Positions 17,107 through 26,756 are shown, counted from the stretch's first letter. The stretch is DNA of 64,000 nt from Fusibacter_A sp965140735 (GCA_965140735.1 OZ223306.1:2728001-2792000), one strand, 5' to 3'. Notes: generated by a model from the sequence alone, not told the origin. A program made the numbers and translations.

Positions 17107-17196
17107 TAAAAATGCCCCTTGATTCGTTTTATTTAAACTCATCATAAGGGCACTAAGTCCATTTTACGTCTTTTCAATGTTTCAAGCGTCTATTTC

Positions 17197-20013
17197 TTAA
17201 AGAGCACTTCTCATTCTTATTTTAAATTGATTTACCAATCTGATTGTTTCAGGTGTATTGATAATTTTCGAATGTCTTTCTGCCTCTTCAATAAAGTACA
17301 TCGATTTTTCATTCTCACCTTCTTCCCAATAAATCATAGCCAAATAGCACTCTGCTTCACTTCTGCGCCAAACGGTATCAATTGCATCGAAGTGATCCAT
17401 GGCATTTTCAAAATACTGTTTTGATAATGCTTTTTCCCCCAGATTATAAGCAATCATCCCTGCATTCGTATTAAAAATGGAAAGCCCCCTAAATATATTA
17501 TAGCTTTCACAAATAACAATGGCCTCTTTAACGTATTCAAGCGCTTTTTCAAAGTTAGCTTCACGCCTATAAGTCTCAGAAATATAATTATGAGCCGCAG
17601 CTATGTTAAGTGCATATTTGGCTGTATTCATTAAAGCTTCAAAGCCTTCTATAGACCTTTCAAAATGAATTCTCGCACGCTCATAATCACCTTTCATCAT
17701 GCAATTTATGCCGATTAATCTTTCCAAAATCGAAGTTTTTTTAGGGTTTTGATCCATTTCAGACAACCAATTTAAAACGGCCTCCATGGTCCCTGAATCT
17801 TCCACTTGAATGCAATAATAAACCCACTGAATATAAGCCTTCCAAAGCATATCATCATCATGGTTGCTTTTAGCAAGTTTTATTAACTTCTCTACCATTT
17901 TAATACCCGTAACATAATGCCCCTGCCTTACTAGATAGCGTGCGTACATATGGAGATACTCCATTTCAAGGGCATCTATTTCATCATTGCGCTCTTTTTC
18001 TTGTTCAATTAAAAAAGCGATCTCTCTAAAAGTCTTATCGGGGGTATGCTCTAGTTTTAGAGCGGTTTGGTTATTGATCTCTGGATAGAGCTCATGTGAA
18101 AAGTCAAAATAAGTTTTAAGATATCTCAGATAGTATTTAAGGTGTTTTTGATAGTTACCTGCTGCCTGATAATGATAAATTAATTTCTGAAAAATGAGCA
18201 CATCTTTTTTATTACCCACGAGCATTTCTTCTAAAGTATCTGCTATTTTGTTGTGTAAAATTTTACGTTTAGGAAGTGGTATCGCCTCATAGATGTACTC
18301 TCTTAACTTGTGATGTGTGAACCTATAACGGACATCTTCATCTCCTTCGTATTCTTTCAATATAAACTTATCTTTGAGCTCTTGAAGATGATCTATAGTC
18401 TCATAGGGTTCCTTTGCATATAACTTAAGCAAGAGATCAAATTCCAATTCATCAAAGAACATGGCTGTAATATTGAGAATTTTCATAGCCTCTTGAGAAA
18501 TACCAATAAAACGAGCTGCCAATATATCTTTTATTCTACGATTGAGCTTTTCATCGATACTGTTGATGTACTCCACTACAAAGAAGGCATTCCCCTCTGT
18601 TTCCTTATAAATTCTGCTCTTAGAAACTTCATCTAATTGACCGTCTGTCAAATAGTCGATAAATTCATAAGTATCTTCCTGAGTAAATCGGTCTAAATTT
18701 AAATCTTTAATCAAACTGTATTTATGCATAATTGCCATGAATTGATCAATTTTATTGGAATATTCATTGCGCATAGTACCCATAAAAGTCACGTGCTTAC
18801 AATGCAGCATAATGCTGATGAGCAATTTAAGACTTGTCTGATCCATCCACTGTAAATCTTCAAATCCCAACAATATTTTTTTGCGAGCACCAATATCATC
18901 TAAAAGATTGCAGATGATCTTTTCAAGATAGTCAAATTTAATGGTCTCTAAATTTTCCATTCTAAGGTTTTCTTGTTTTTCTATAAAACTTGGGAAAACA
19001 CGTGATAGCATCTGCTGGATAGGCTGCGAGAGTTCTATCGAAGAGGCTTTAATAATCGGTGCCAACTGAATAAAGATCTCATTCCAAGGCTTAAAACTAA
19101 ACTCTTCTTCCATCTGATAACAATTGGCTTTTAAGATATAAAGCGACTGCTTATTAGAGAGTTCAAAACTCTCTTCCATGAGCTTCGACTTACCAACACC
19201 AGCTTCACCCATAATGACGATACCTCGGCGGTCTTTTTCCTTTACAAAAGCATCCAACTGTTTTAATATCAACTCTTCTTCACGTTCTCTTCCGAAAAGC
19301 GTTTCTGTGGTGTCTTCATCCACACGTTGATTGATGAGTTCATAATAGAGTTCTCTAGTTTCCTTATCTGGCAATATCCCCATTTCTTCATCAAGCAGTG
19401 TTTTTATACGCTGGTATTCTTCCACGATGGGCTTGTACTGATGCTGAAAATGATAGAGTTGCATTAAAAATCGAGTAACCTGTTCATCGAATTCATCGAT
19501 TTGTTTCATTATAAGTGCGATTTCAAGCGCTTGATCAAGCATGCTTTGATCCTTTTTCTCAAGAATACTTCTTATTAACCTTGATCCCAAGGTCATAAAT
19601 TTTTGATTTAATGTCGCCTCCGTTTCAACCGTCCATTGCTCGAATTTCTCGGATTCTTTCAAGACAAATCCCTCTAAAAATTTACCTTGATACGCTTTCA
19701 AAAACTTCAGATCATCATAATCATAATCTAAGGTTAAAACCAATTTTTCATCCAGTTCAATGATATTTTTGTTCGGACACTGAAAGATATCAAGCTCTAA
19801 ATCCTTCTTTAACCGATACAGGCTGTTGCGAAGGTTTTTTTTGGCAGTCTGTTCATCGGTGTCTGACCAAATTAGAGCAACGAGTTCCGAACGGGTCACT
19901 CTTTTTTGAACGCCAATATAATAAAGTATTGCCTCACTCTTTTTGAGCGAAACATCCACTGCTTTACCCTCTATTTCAATATTCGGTTTTCCTAAAAGAT
20001 TAAGTTTTATCAT
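17197..20013 (-). CDS. SARP-type transcriptional activator with AAA ATPase and TPR repeats, 938 aa
   Basis: The N-terminus (1-90) is an OmpR-like winged helix (LTRSEL-type region RSELVALIWSDTDEQTAKKNL), followed by a bacterial transcriptional activation domain to about 235. An ATPase module follows with Walker A GEAGVGKS (about 270) and Walker B-like ILLGFEDLQWMD (about 380). The C-terminal 350 residues are helical TPR-type repeats. The architecture resembles large SARP/MalT-like regulators that couple a ligand to ATP-dependent activation. It precedes the formate channel and fhs and follows hutU, so regulation of histidine/formate genes is the best guess. The ribosome site (GAGTAGAAT) is weak, consistent with low expression. 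Confidence 0.85.
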   Translation of the reverse strand: MIKLNLLGKPNIEIEGKAVDVSLKKSEAILYYIGVQKRVTRSELVALIWSDTDEQTAKKNLRNSLYRLKKDLELDIFQCPNKNIIELDEKLVLTLDYDYDDLKFLKAYQGKFLEGFVLKESEKFEQWTVETEATLNQKFMTLGSRLIRSILEKKDQSMLDQALEIALIMKQIDEFDEQVTRFLMQLYHFQHQYKPIVEEYQRIKTLLDEEMGILPDKETRELYYELINQRVDEDTTETLFGREREEELILKQLDAFVKEKDRRGIVIMGEAGVGKSKLMEESFELSNKQSLYILKANCYQMEEEFSFKPWNEIFIQLAPIIKASSIELSQPIQQMLSRVFPSFIEKQENLRMENLETIKFDYLEKIICNLLDDIGARKKILLGFEDLQWMDQTSLKLLISIMLHCKHVTFMGTMRNEYSNKIDQFMAIMHKYSLIKDLNLDRFTQEDTYEFIDYLTDGQLDEVSKSRIYKETEGNAFFVVEYINSIDEKLNRRIKDILAARFIGISQEAMKILNITAMFFDELEFDLLLKLYAKEPYETIDHLQELKDKFILKEYEGDEDVRYRFTHHKLREYIYEAIPLPKRKILHNKIADTLEEMLVGNKKDVLIFQKLIYHYQAAGNYQKHLKYYLRYLKTYFDFSHELYPEINNQTALKLEHTPDKTFREIAFLIEQEKERNDEIDALEMEYLHMYARYLVRQGHYVTGIKMVEKLIKLAKSNHDDDMLWKAYIQWVYYCIQVEDSGTMEAVLNWLSEMDQNPKKTSILERLIGINCMMKGDYERARIHFERSIEGFEALMNTAKYALNIAAAHNYISETYRREANFEKALEYVKEAIVICESYNIFRGLSIFNTNAGMIAYNLGEKALSKQYFENAMDHFDAIDTVWRRSEAECYLAMIYWEEGENEKSMYFIEEAERHSKIINTPETIRLVNQFKIRMRSAL

Positions 20014-20037
20014 ATTCTACTCACTTCATCTAAATGA

Positions 20038-20100
20038 ACTGATGCTGTTTAAGGTTGAACACCCCTCATCACAGCTTTCGGTTCAAATTTTGTTGTTTTA
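20038..20100. repeat. Partial third copy of the 104-bp intergenic repeat
   Basis: 63 bases match the second half of the repeat at 22418-22521 with four differences. The copy ends exactly at the T tract of the hutU terminator (20105-20133). Confidence 0.85.
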
Positions 20101-20104
20101 AAAA

Positions 20105-20133
20105 GGCTGCCTCTCGAACTTCGATTAGCAGCC
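20105..20133 (-). terminator. Terminator of hutU
   Basis: GGCTGC/GCAGCC stem, with an inner TCGA/TCGA pairing, is followed on the minus strand by TTTTTAAAAC. It lies 14 bases after the hutU stop codon. Confidence 0.8.
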
Positions 20134-20146
20134 ATTCTGTTTAATA

Positions 20147-22189
20147 CTATTTTCCACCTTTTATATAGTGTTTGTCAACTAAAGATTGAACCAAATCCTC
20201 TTTTGGAATGAATGGCAGTGTAATATGATCTGTTGTTCTAGAATCATTATACGCCATAGACGTTTCAAGTGCGTGTTCATTTCTTGCCCAAGCACGCCTT
20301 GCAACACCACCCATAACATCAAACGGCATTGCATTTGAAAGGATTTCATCAACGCGTTCACTGCCGTCAAGTACCATGCCAAAACCACCGTTTATAGATT
20401 TACCTATACCAACGCCACCACCATTGTGAAGTGCAATCATACTCATGCCTCTAGCAGCATTACCAGCAAATACATGCGTCGCCATCTCAGCCATGATGTT
20501 TGAGCCATCTTTAATATTTGAGGTTTCTCTAAAAGGTGAATCCGTTCCACCTGTATCATGATGATCTCTACCAAGCATTACAGGGCCGATTTCACCATTT
20601 CTAATCATTTCATTAAATTTAAGCGCTATCTTAAGTCTTCCCATTGCATCTTGGTATAGGATTCTCGCTTTTGTACCCACAACTAATTTATTTTTCTCGG
20701 CATCTCTAATCCATGCCCAGTTATCTCTATCTTGGAATCTTCTGTTAGGGTCAATACAAGACATTGCCGCATGATCTGTCTTTCTAAGATCTTCATCTTT
20801 ACCCGTTAAGCATACCCATCTGAAAGGACCATAGCCATAATCAAATAGTATCGGACCCATGAGATCTTCAACATATGATGGCCAAATGAACCCGTCTAAC
20901 TCATTGACACCATTTTTACAGATTTCAGTGACACCTGCATCGAACATTGCCTTCATAAAACTGTTACCATAGTCAAAGAAATACACCCCTTTGCTTGTGA
21001 GTGCCTTAATCGCTTTATAATGTCTTACAAGTGTTTCATCCACAAGTTTGACGAATTTTGCTTTGTCTTTGCTCAGCATTTCAGTACGTTCTTCAAATGT
21101 AATGCCTGCTGGACAGTAACCCCCATCATAGGCATTATGGCAAGATGTTTGATCTGATAATAAATCTATATGAACATCATTTTCAACTGCATACTCTAAT
21201 AAGTCTACAATATTGCCAAGGAAAGCAATAGCGGCCTTAGTACCAGCTGCTTGATGTGCTTTTGCACTGTCAAAAGCTTCTTTAGGTGTTCTTGTGATTT
21301 CACTTACCCAGCCTTGAGTATGACGTGTAATGATTCTAGATTCATCCACTTCAGCAATGATACCCACACCACCTGCGATTTCAACCGCTTTACCTTGAGC
21401 ACCACTCATGCCGCCAAGTCCTGAAGTGACAAATAAACGACCTTTTAAGTCTTTATCTTCTGAAATACCAAGTTTATCTCTACCAGCATTTAAAATGGTA
21501 GAGTAAGTCCCATGAACAATCCCTTGAGGCCCAATATACATCCAGCCACCAGCAGTCATTTGACCATATGAAGCAACACCTAGTGCTGCTCCACGGTTCC
21601 AGTTTTCAAGATCATCAAACATACCGATCATTAAACCGTTAGTGATGATGACTCTAGGTGCATTCTTTGGAGATTTAAAAAGACCAAGCGGATGCCCCGA
21701 TTGAACCACTAGAGTTTGCTCATCTGTCATTACCTCTAAGTAACGCTTAATAAGATGATACTGCATCCAGTTTTGACAAACTTGCCCTGTTTCACCATAA
21801 GTCACAAGTTCGTATGGATAAAGTGCGATATCGAAATCTAAATTGTTGTCAATCATGACCTGAATCGCACGCCCTTCAACTGTTTTGCCTTTGTAATCAT
21901 CAATTGATTTACCTTTGATTTCTGCTTGTGGTCTGAAGCGATAGCCGTAGATTCTCCCCATTGTCAAAAGTTCTTCTAAAAACTCTTCAGCCAAAACCTC
22001 ATGCCATTCTTCTGGAATATAGCGTAATGCATTTTTAAGCGCTATTGCAGTTTCATCTTTTGATAAAGTGAATTCACGCTTAGGCGCTCTACGAATACCC
22101 TCTACGAATTTTGGTTTCTCAGGTAATGTTTTAAAAACATCTTCTAATTTAACCTGCATTGCTTTTGAGATCTCTGAATTCTTAATCAT
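20147..22189 (-). CDS. hutU: Urocanate hydratase (long form)
   Basis: 680 residues. It converts urocanate to imidazolonepropionate using tightly bound NAD+ as electrophile. Conserved pieces include GLGGMSGAQGKAVEIAGGVG (NAD site), the active-site segment SDQTSCHNAYDGGYCPAG, GRDHHDTGGTDSPFRET and HNGGGVGIGKSINGGFGMV. It is longer than the roughly 555-residue Bacillus/Pseudomonas enzymes and matches the long type seen in clostridia and animals. RBS GGGAGG precedes the ATG at 22189. The other hut genes (hutH, hutI, formiminotransferase) are not in this window, so the pathway must be completed elsewhere. Confidence 0.97.
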   Translation of the reverse strand: MIKNSEISKAMQVKLEDVFKTLPEKPKFVEGIRRAPKREFTLSKDETAIALKNALRYIPEEWHEVLAEEFLEELLTMGRIYGYRFRPQAEIKGKSIDDYKGKTVEGRAIQVMIDNNLDFDIALYPYELVTYGETGQVCQNWMQYHLIKRYLEVMTDEQTLVVQSGHPLGLFKSPKNAPRVIITNGLMIGMFDDLENWNRGAALGVASYGQMTAGGWMYIGPQGIVHGTYSTILNAGRDKLGISEDKDLKGRLFVTSGLGGMSGAQGKAVEIAGGVGIIAEVDESRIITRHTQGWVSEITRTPKEAFDSAKAHQAAGTKAAIAFLGNIVDLLEYAVENDVHIDLLSDQTSCHNAYDGGYCPAGITFEERTEMLSKDKAKFVKLVDETLVRHYKAIKALTSKGVYFFDYGNSFMKAMFDAGVTEICKNGVNELDGFIWPSYVEDLMGPILFDYGYGPFRWVCLTGKDEDLRKTDHAAMSCIDPNRRFQDRDNWAWIRDAEKNKLVVGTKARILYQDAMGRLKIALKFNEMIRNGEIGPVMLGRDHHDTGGTDSPFRETSNIKDGSNIMAEMATHVFAGNAARGMSMIALHNGGGVGIGKSINGGFGMVLDGSERVDEILSNAMPFDVMGGVARRAWARNEHALETSMAYNDSRTTDHITLPFIPKEDLVQSLVDKHYIKGGK

Positions 22190-22313
22190 CTTTATATGCC
22201 TCCCTGTTCAATTCTATTAATCACATTGTAGAGGAATAACGTCTATTTTAAGTCTTCTTCTTTTCAAAAAAAAGTCGATAAACTGGATACAGTGATCACA
22301 ACACTTCTGGCAA
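22190..22313. other. hutU leader region
   Basis: The hutU ribosome site is at its left end. A possible -10 (TACAAT on the minus strand) lies near 22230 with no convincing -35. No conserved riboswitch seen. Confidence 0.3.
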
Positions 22314-22521
22314 CAACATTTGAGCCATCTTTCGATGCCTCAAACCGTTTTTCACTGACACTTTTTGAGGTTGAACACGCCTCATCACAGTTTTCGGTTC
22401 AAATCTTGTTGTTTTAACAACATTTGAGCCATCTTTCGATGTCTCAAACCGTTTTTCACTGACGCTGTTTGAGGTTGAACACTCCTCATCACAGCTTTCG
22501 GTTCAAATCTTGTTGTTTTAA
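22314..22521. repeat. Two tandem copies of a 104-bp repeat
   Basis: Copy 1 is 22314-22417 and copy 2 is 22418-22521; they differ at five positions. Each unit begins CAACATTTGAGCC and ends GGTTCAAATCTTGTTG plus TTTTA, so the unit is bordered by an imperfect inverted repeat, and internal segments (TTTGAG/CTCAAA, CATC/GATG) can fold. No reading frame is preserved. A third, partial copy lies at 20038-20100 on the other side of hutU. Copy 2 abuts the T tract of the cstA terminator. Confidence 0.9.
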
Positions 22522-22528
22522 TAAAAAA

Positions 22529-22569
22529 ACACCTCACAAATGCTATGATCAGAGCCATTTGTAAAGTGT
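22529..22569 (-). terminator. Terminator of cstA
   Basis: On the minus strand ACACTTTACAAATG pairs with CATTTGTGAGGTGT (with G-U pairs) and is followed by seven T. Confidence 0.85.
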
Positions 22570-22610
22570 CTTTTTGTTTATGGGTTAGTGTGTGTTTAAC
22601 TTATTAAAAA

Positions 22611-24221
22611 TTACTTTTGCTTTTCAGCAATAGGTGATTTCCCCTTAAATGCACTCACCGATTGTTGGATCAAAACAAGTGCTAAAATAAATAGTGCTAC
22701 TGAGAAAGACAAAAGTATTGGGTTTGTTAAATTTGTGAGAATAAGTTGCACAAGAGCTGCAAGCGTTACAGCGAACATAAACACCATCGGAACAATAACT
22801 TGTATATATTCTTTGCCCATCTCTTTTAACCATACTGCAAGTGCAAGTAATGCAAGTGCTGCTAAAAGTTGATTTGCAGAACCAAATAGTGGCCAAATTT
22901 TATTCCAGCCGTAGAACGCCAATGCCCCGCCAAAGATTACAGTGATCCCAGTGGAAACATATCTGTTTGTAATACCTTTTTCTGATATTTCTTCACCATT
23001 TGTAAAAAATTCTTGGAAAATAAACCTTGCAAGTCTAGTTGCGGTATCTAGCGATGTCAACGCAAATGCAGAAATTGCAAGAGCTGTAAAGCTTTTAGCA
23101 GTTACAAATGGCAGACCAAATGAAGTCATAAAAGTCCCTAATCCATCAGCAAATACATTTACAGGACCGCCATTGGCAAGGAGATCAGCAAATTTATCTG
23201 CACCAATATAACCAGCTGTGATAATAGCAATAACAGCAAGGACACCTTCGATAAGCATTGAACCATAACCAATAATACGAATATCTTTTTCAGAATCAAT
23301 TTGCTTAGAAGTCGTTCCTGACCCAACGAGTGAATGGAAACCCGAAATAGCACCACATGCTACTGTTACAAATAGAATTGGGAACAGAGTCGCCTTATCT
23401 ATTGTAAAATGTGTCACTGCTGCAAGTTGTATAGACGGTCTCATAATCACAATACCAATTAGACCACCCGCTAACATCGCATATAATAAGAAAGAATTTA
23501 AATAATCTCTAGGTTGTAACAAAATCCAAACTGGCGTAACACTTGCCACAAAGATATAAGCTAAAAGAATGACCATCCATACTTCTCTTGAAAGCGAAAT
23601 TGGGAATAATGTGCCTAGGTAAATACACACGAAGAGTGAAATAACGCCAATTACAGAACCAATGGCCAAGCTAACACCTCTTCTATACACAAAATAGCCG
23701 AAAAGTATCGCTAATAAGATAAACAACATTGAAGATGATGCCGCCGCTGGTACTGAAACAAAAGTATTCGCAACGATGTTTGTAAATGCTGCAACAACAA
23801 GTAAAAGTGTTAACCATGCAAATACTGCAAATAATTTTTTACCTTTATCTCCTATAGAAGTGTGAATAACCTCGCCTATGGATTTACCATCATTTCTGAC
23901 AGATGCAAAAAGCGAACCCATGTCATGTACACCACCAAAGAAGATTGAACCGATGATGATCCATAAAAATACTGGAACCCATCCAAAAATAGCTGCAGAA
24001 ATCGGACCAACAATTGGACCCGCACCTGCGATTGAAGAAAAATGATGACCTAATAATACCGGTGCTTTAGCTGGCACATAATCCACGCCGTCTCCTAAAC
24101 GATGCGCAGGTGTTTTGATACTTTCATCAATCCCCCACTTTTTCGCAAGAGATGCGCCATATGTGACATAAGCCACTAAGAATAGAACAACAGAAATGAA
24201 AATTAGTAACATTGCACTCAT
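22611..24221 (-). CDS. cstA: Carbon starvation protein CstA family transporter
   Basis: 536 residues, shorter than the about 700-residue E. coli protein but normal for Firmicutes. About 13-16 membrane segments are visible, with family signatures RLGDGVDYVPAKAPVLLGHH, SIAGAGPIVGPISAAIFGW and HSLVGSGTTSKQ. CstA-type proteins import peptides or pyruvate. An ATG at 24230 is in frame but only one base after the GGGGAGG site, so I use the ATG at 24221 (MSAMLLIF), spaced about ten bases. The gene follows a 181-residue unknown gene closely, and the two probably form one transcript. Confidence 0.92.
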   Translation of the reverse strand: MSAMLLIFISVVLFLVAYVTYGASLAKKWGIDESIKTPAHRLGDGVDYVPAKAPVLLGHHFSSIAGAGPIVGPISAAIFGWVPVFLWIIIGSIFFGGVHDMGSLFASVRNDGKSIGEVIHTSIGDKGKKLFAVFAWLTLLLVVAAFTNIVANTFVSVPAAASSSMLFILLAILFGYFVYRRGVSLAIGSVIGVISLFVCIYLGTLFPISLSREVWMVILLAYIFVASVTPVWILLQPRDYLNSFLLYAMLAGGLIGIVIMRPSIQLAAVTHFTIDKATLFPILFVTVACGAISGFHSLVGSGTTSKQIDSEKDIRIIGYGSMLIEGVLAVIAIITAGYIGADKFADLLANGGPVNVFADGLGTFMTSFGLPFVTAKSFTALAISAFALTSLDTATRLARFIFQEFFTNGEEISEKGITNRYVSTGITVIFGGALAFYGWNKIWPLFGSANQLLAALALLALAVWLKEMGKEYIQVIVPMVFMFAVTLAALVQLILTNLTNPILLSFSVALFILALVLIQQSVSAFKGKSPIAEKQK

Positions 24222-24245
24222 TTTGTTCATACCTCCCCAAAATTT

Positions 24246-24791
24246 TTATATTGAAGTCGTTTGACTTACAATCTTGTCTATAAATTTTCCATGAAGTTTT
24301 AAGAGTCTCTTAAGTTCTTTTTTACCAAACGGATTCGAGAAACCTTTTTGAGTTGTTGTGTCAATCAGTATAATGCTACCATTCACCCAGCCTTCTAGAC
24401 CAAATTTGAAACTTTTATAAAATCTAAACCGCTTGATCGCTCTTATAATTTCGCTGTGTTGAGGCAAATCTACTTCAATAACATAATACATAGATGTCGC
24501 CATATGGTCACTGCTCGCTGCCACAAATTCGCCATGTTTTTTATAGAATACCTCTTTAATTGCATTAACCTTATCTAGAGTTAATGTGTTTACTTTTTCA
24601 TAAAATATAACTTCATTATTCTCAAATGCGTAGTACTCAATTTCCTTTTTTATAGCATAGGCACAATTGCGTTCATTATACTTCGCTATAAAATCACACG
24701 CACATTTTTGAGGTGATAAAATATCGTAGTAAGTACTTAAACTCTCTTTTAGAAATGGACCAAATCCAATACTTCTCGCCATAGTTTCCAA
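24246..24791 (-). CDS. Unknown protein, 181 aa, upstream of cstA
   Basis: I do not recognise the family. It is soluble, with no signal peptide or membrane segment, basic near the C-terminus (FGKKELKRLLKLHGKF) and has a Cys-Ala-Cys near residue 29. The start is a TTG at 24791, placed six bases after GGAGG; the first ATG is four codons... downstream at the fourth codon and is too far from the site. It ends 16-25 bases before the cstA start, so it is likely co-translated or co-transcribed. Possible roles are a regulator or accessory factor for the transporter, but this is inference from position only. Confidence 0.7.
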   Translation of the reverse strand: METMARSIGFGPFLKESLSTYYDILSPQKCACDFIAKYNERNCAYAIKKEIEYYAFENNEVIFYEKVNTLTLDKVNAIKEVFYKKHGEFVAASSDHMATSMYYVIEVDLPQHSEIIRAIKRFRFYKSFKFGLEGWVNGSIILIDTTTQKGFSNPFGKKELKRLLKLHGKFIDKIVSQTTSI

Positions 24792-24946
24792 AGGTTTCCT
24801 CCTAATTATATATTGATTATGTTCATCATATATAATTCAGAATAAACCTGTTGAATTTATGAACAAATTGTAACTATTCGTGTTTAAAATGCATATATCA
24901 CGTTTGTAATATTACACATTATTCCAAAATTAAATTTGGAAGTCTC

Positions 24947-24974
24947 TTCAAAGATCTAAGAATCATGGTATAAT
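24947..24974 (+). promoter_or_regulatory. Promoter of the GGDEF gene
   Basis: TTCAAA at 24947-24952, a 16-base spacer and TATAAT at 24969-24974 preceded by TGG, giving an extended -10. The start codon of the gene is about 34 bases further on. Confidence 0.6.
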
Positions 24975-25008
24975 GTTAAAGATAATTTATTTTTTAAGGG
25001 GATTGTTT

Positions 25009-26427
25009 ATGAGAAAAAAAAGCCAAGTAAGCATTTTAATTTCAACGATTGTATTACTGGGAATTCTAGCAACTCTTTTTCTGAGTTTTTCCACTTACAG
25101 CAACATTATTCGAGATGATATTTTAAATATTTCTAAATTAAGTTCCACTAATATTTACTCTGAAATTGATAACGAACTCACCAAACCTATATTTGTCAGC
25201 CTCACCATGGCTAATGATAGCTTTGTGAAAAATTGGTTAGCCCAAGAAACCACTCGCTCGGATTCTGAAATCGTGAATTACCTCGAAGGGATTCGAAACA
25301 AATACCACTATCACTCAGTCTTTCTCGTTTCAGATCTCACAAAAAAATACTTTCATTACAATGGCTTGTTTAAAACCCTGTCTTCAGAAGATAAACACGA
25401 CATCTGGTATCATAATTTTTTAGAGCAAAATAAGCTCTATATTCTAGATGTCGATCAAGATGAAGTTGATCATCAGCTTCTAACCATCTTTGTCAATTGT
25501 AAAATATTAGATAATTCAGGACATCAATTGGGCGTTACAGGCGTTGGTGTCGAGATGGGTTATGTTCAAAATCTATTGTCTGACTTTGAAAAAAACTATC
25601 AACTTGAAGCTTTTTTAGTAGATGAAAATGGGCTCGTTCAAGCACATACCAATGCACCTTATATCGAGAACAGAAATATAAACGATGAAGAACTCTATCA
25701 AAGTCTTGGTCCAAGTCTATATGGCAAAACAGATAGCATTAATGTATTTGACGGAGAATCTTCTCATTCAGGTCAATACGTCATCAGTCACTACATTGAG
25801 GAACTGAATTGGTACCTCGTTGTGCGTAAGGATACATCCATATTGACAAAATCCTTTAACAAGCAACTTTATTATGATTTCTTTATTATTTTACTTGTTC
25901 TTGCATCTGTTATTTTTATCGTTACAAAAATTCTTAAAAAACACGAAGATCAGCTTAATCAAATAGCACTTGTGGATTCTTTAGGCATCTTAACGAATCG
26001 AAAAGGATTTGACAAACAGCTCAAAGAAATTCTGGCAAAAAATGATATATCATGGTCTGTTTTTCTTATGGACCTAGATCACTTTAAACAAGTAAACGAC
26101 CACCACGGACACATTCAAGGAGATAAAGTTTTAAAACATGTAATGACCATAAGTAGCAACACCCTTTCTGATCATTTGATCACAAGATGGGGTGGCGACG
26201 AATTTAGTGGTATCATTTACGCTTCTGGTTCAAATGCTGAATCCATACTGGAAAATTTAAGACAAACCATATCAGATGACCCTATGTTACTCACCTTCAA
26301 TATCACTGTAAGTATTGGACTCTCTGAGGCAACTTCATTAGACACCGAAGATACCATCATTAAAAGAGCTGATAAGGCGCTTTATCAAGCTAAGAGTGAA
26401 GGGAAAAATCGAGTTGTGAGATTATAA
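25009..26427 (+). CDS. Membrane diguanylate cyclase (GGDEF) with extracellular sensor
   Basis: 472 residues from the ATG at 25009, which follows AAGGGGATTGTTT; an upstream ATG at 24973 overlaps the -10 box and is unlikely. TM1 lies at about 7-27, an extracellular Cache-like domain spans about 30-275, TM2 is near 280-305 (FFIILLVLASVIFIVTKIL), and a GGDEF domain occupies the last 160 residues. The active site reads RWGGDEF and the metal/substrate segment is MDLDHFKQVNDHHGH. It should make cyclic di-GMP from two GTP in response to an external signal. The RxxD inhibitory site expected before GGDEF is absent, so product inhibition may be missing. Confidence 0.92.
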   Translation: MRKKSQVSILISTIVLLGILATLFLSFSTYSNIIRDDILNISKLSSTNIYSEIDNELTKPIFVSLTMANDSFVKNWLAQETTRSDSEIVNYLEGIRNKYHYHSVFLVSDLTKKYFHYNGLFKTLSSEDKHDIWYHNFLEQNKLYILDVDQDEVDHQLLTIFVNCKILDNSGHQLGVTGVGVEMGYVQNLLSDFEKNYQLEAFLVDENGLVQAHTNAPYIENRNINDEELYQSLGPSLYGKTDSINVFDGESSHSGQYVISHYIEELNWYLVVRKDTSILTKSFNKQLYYDFFIILLVLASVIFIVTKILKKHEDQLNQIALVDSLGILTNRKGFDKQLKEILAKNDISWSVFLMDLDHFKQVNDHHGHIQGDKVLKHVMTISSNTLSDHLITRWGGDEFSGIIYASGSNAESILENLRQTISDDPMLLTFNITVSIGLSEATSLDTEDTIIKRADKALYQAKSEGKNRVVRL

Positions 26428-26457
26428 TCTTCATAACATGATAATAAGAAGTGAACG

Positions 26458-26490
26458 CTAAAAAAGACACCGTTAAGGTGTCTTTTTTAG
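26458..26490 (+). terminator. Bidirectional terminator after the GGDEF gene
   Basis: A perfect 14-bp stem CTAAAAAAGACACC/GGTGTCTTTTTTAG with a 5-base loop carries T runs in both directions, serving the GGDEF gene and the convergent small gene. Confidence 0.9.
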
Positions 26491-26570
26491 TACTAGGATC
26501 TGAGTGTAGAGTGTCTTTTATTTGACATACTTTTTAGAGCATATTTTTATTGCTTTTTCCAATAATATTT

Positions 26571-26756
26571 TTACTGTGAATGCTTTTTTAAAAAGTACTT
26601 ATAGCAATAATACAAAACCACAAAGAATAATATCGTCGATACAAATTTGTATGTAAAAAACAAAGTATTATTTTCATGTGTCAATATGTACATAAAAAAA
26701 TTAAATAATAAATACATCAATATGATTATTACTATTTTTATTTTTTCTTTATTCAA
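26571..26756 (-). CDS. Small membrane protein, 61 aa, unknown
   Basis: Two hydrophobic segments separated by a short polar loop (LTHENNTL). The likely start is TTG at 26756, five to six bases after AGGTGAG; a GTG at 26771 is in frame but would contain that site. It begins 27 bases after the stop of the decayed gene to its right and probably belonged to the same transcript. Very AT-rich; could be a remnant. No family recognised. Confidence 0.4.
   Translation of the reverse strand: MNKEKIKIVIIILMYLLFNFFMYILTHENNTLFFTYKFVSTILFFVVLYYCYKYFLKKHSQ

Noticed and set aside
22314..22521. Integron attC-like sites in the 104-bp repeat
   Set aside because: A GTTGAAC match to the core motif exists, but the paired R and L boxes and an integrase are absent.
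22314..22521. CRISPR array
   Set aside because: Only two full units without distinct spacers, and no cas genes anywhere in the window.
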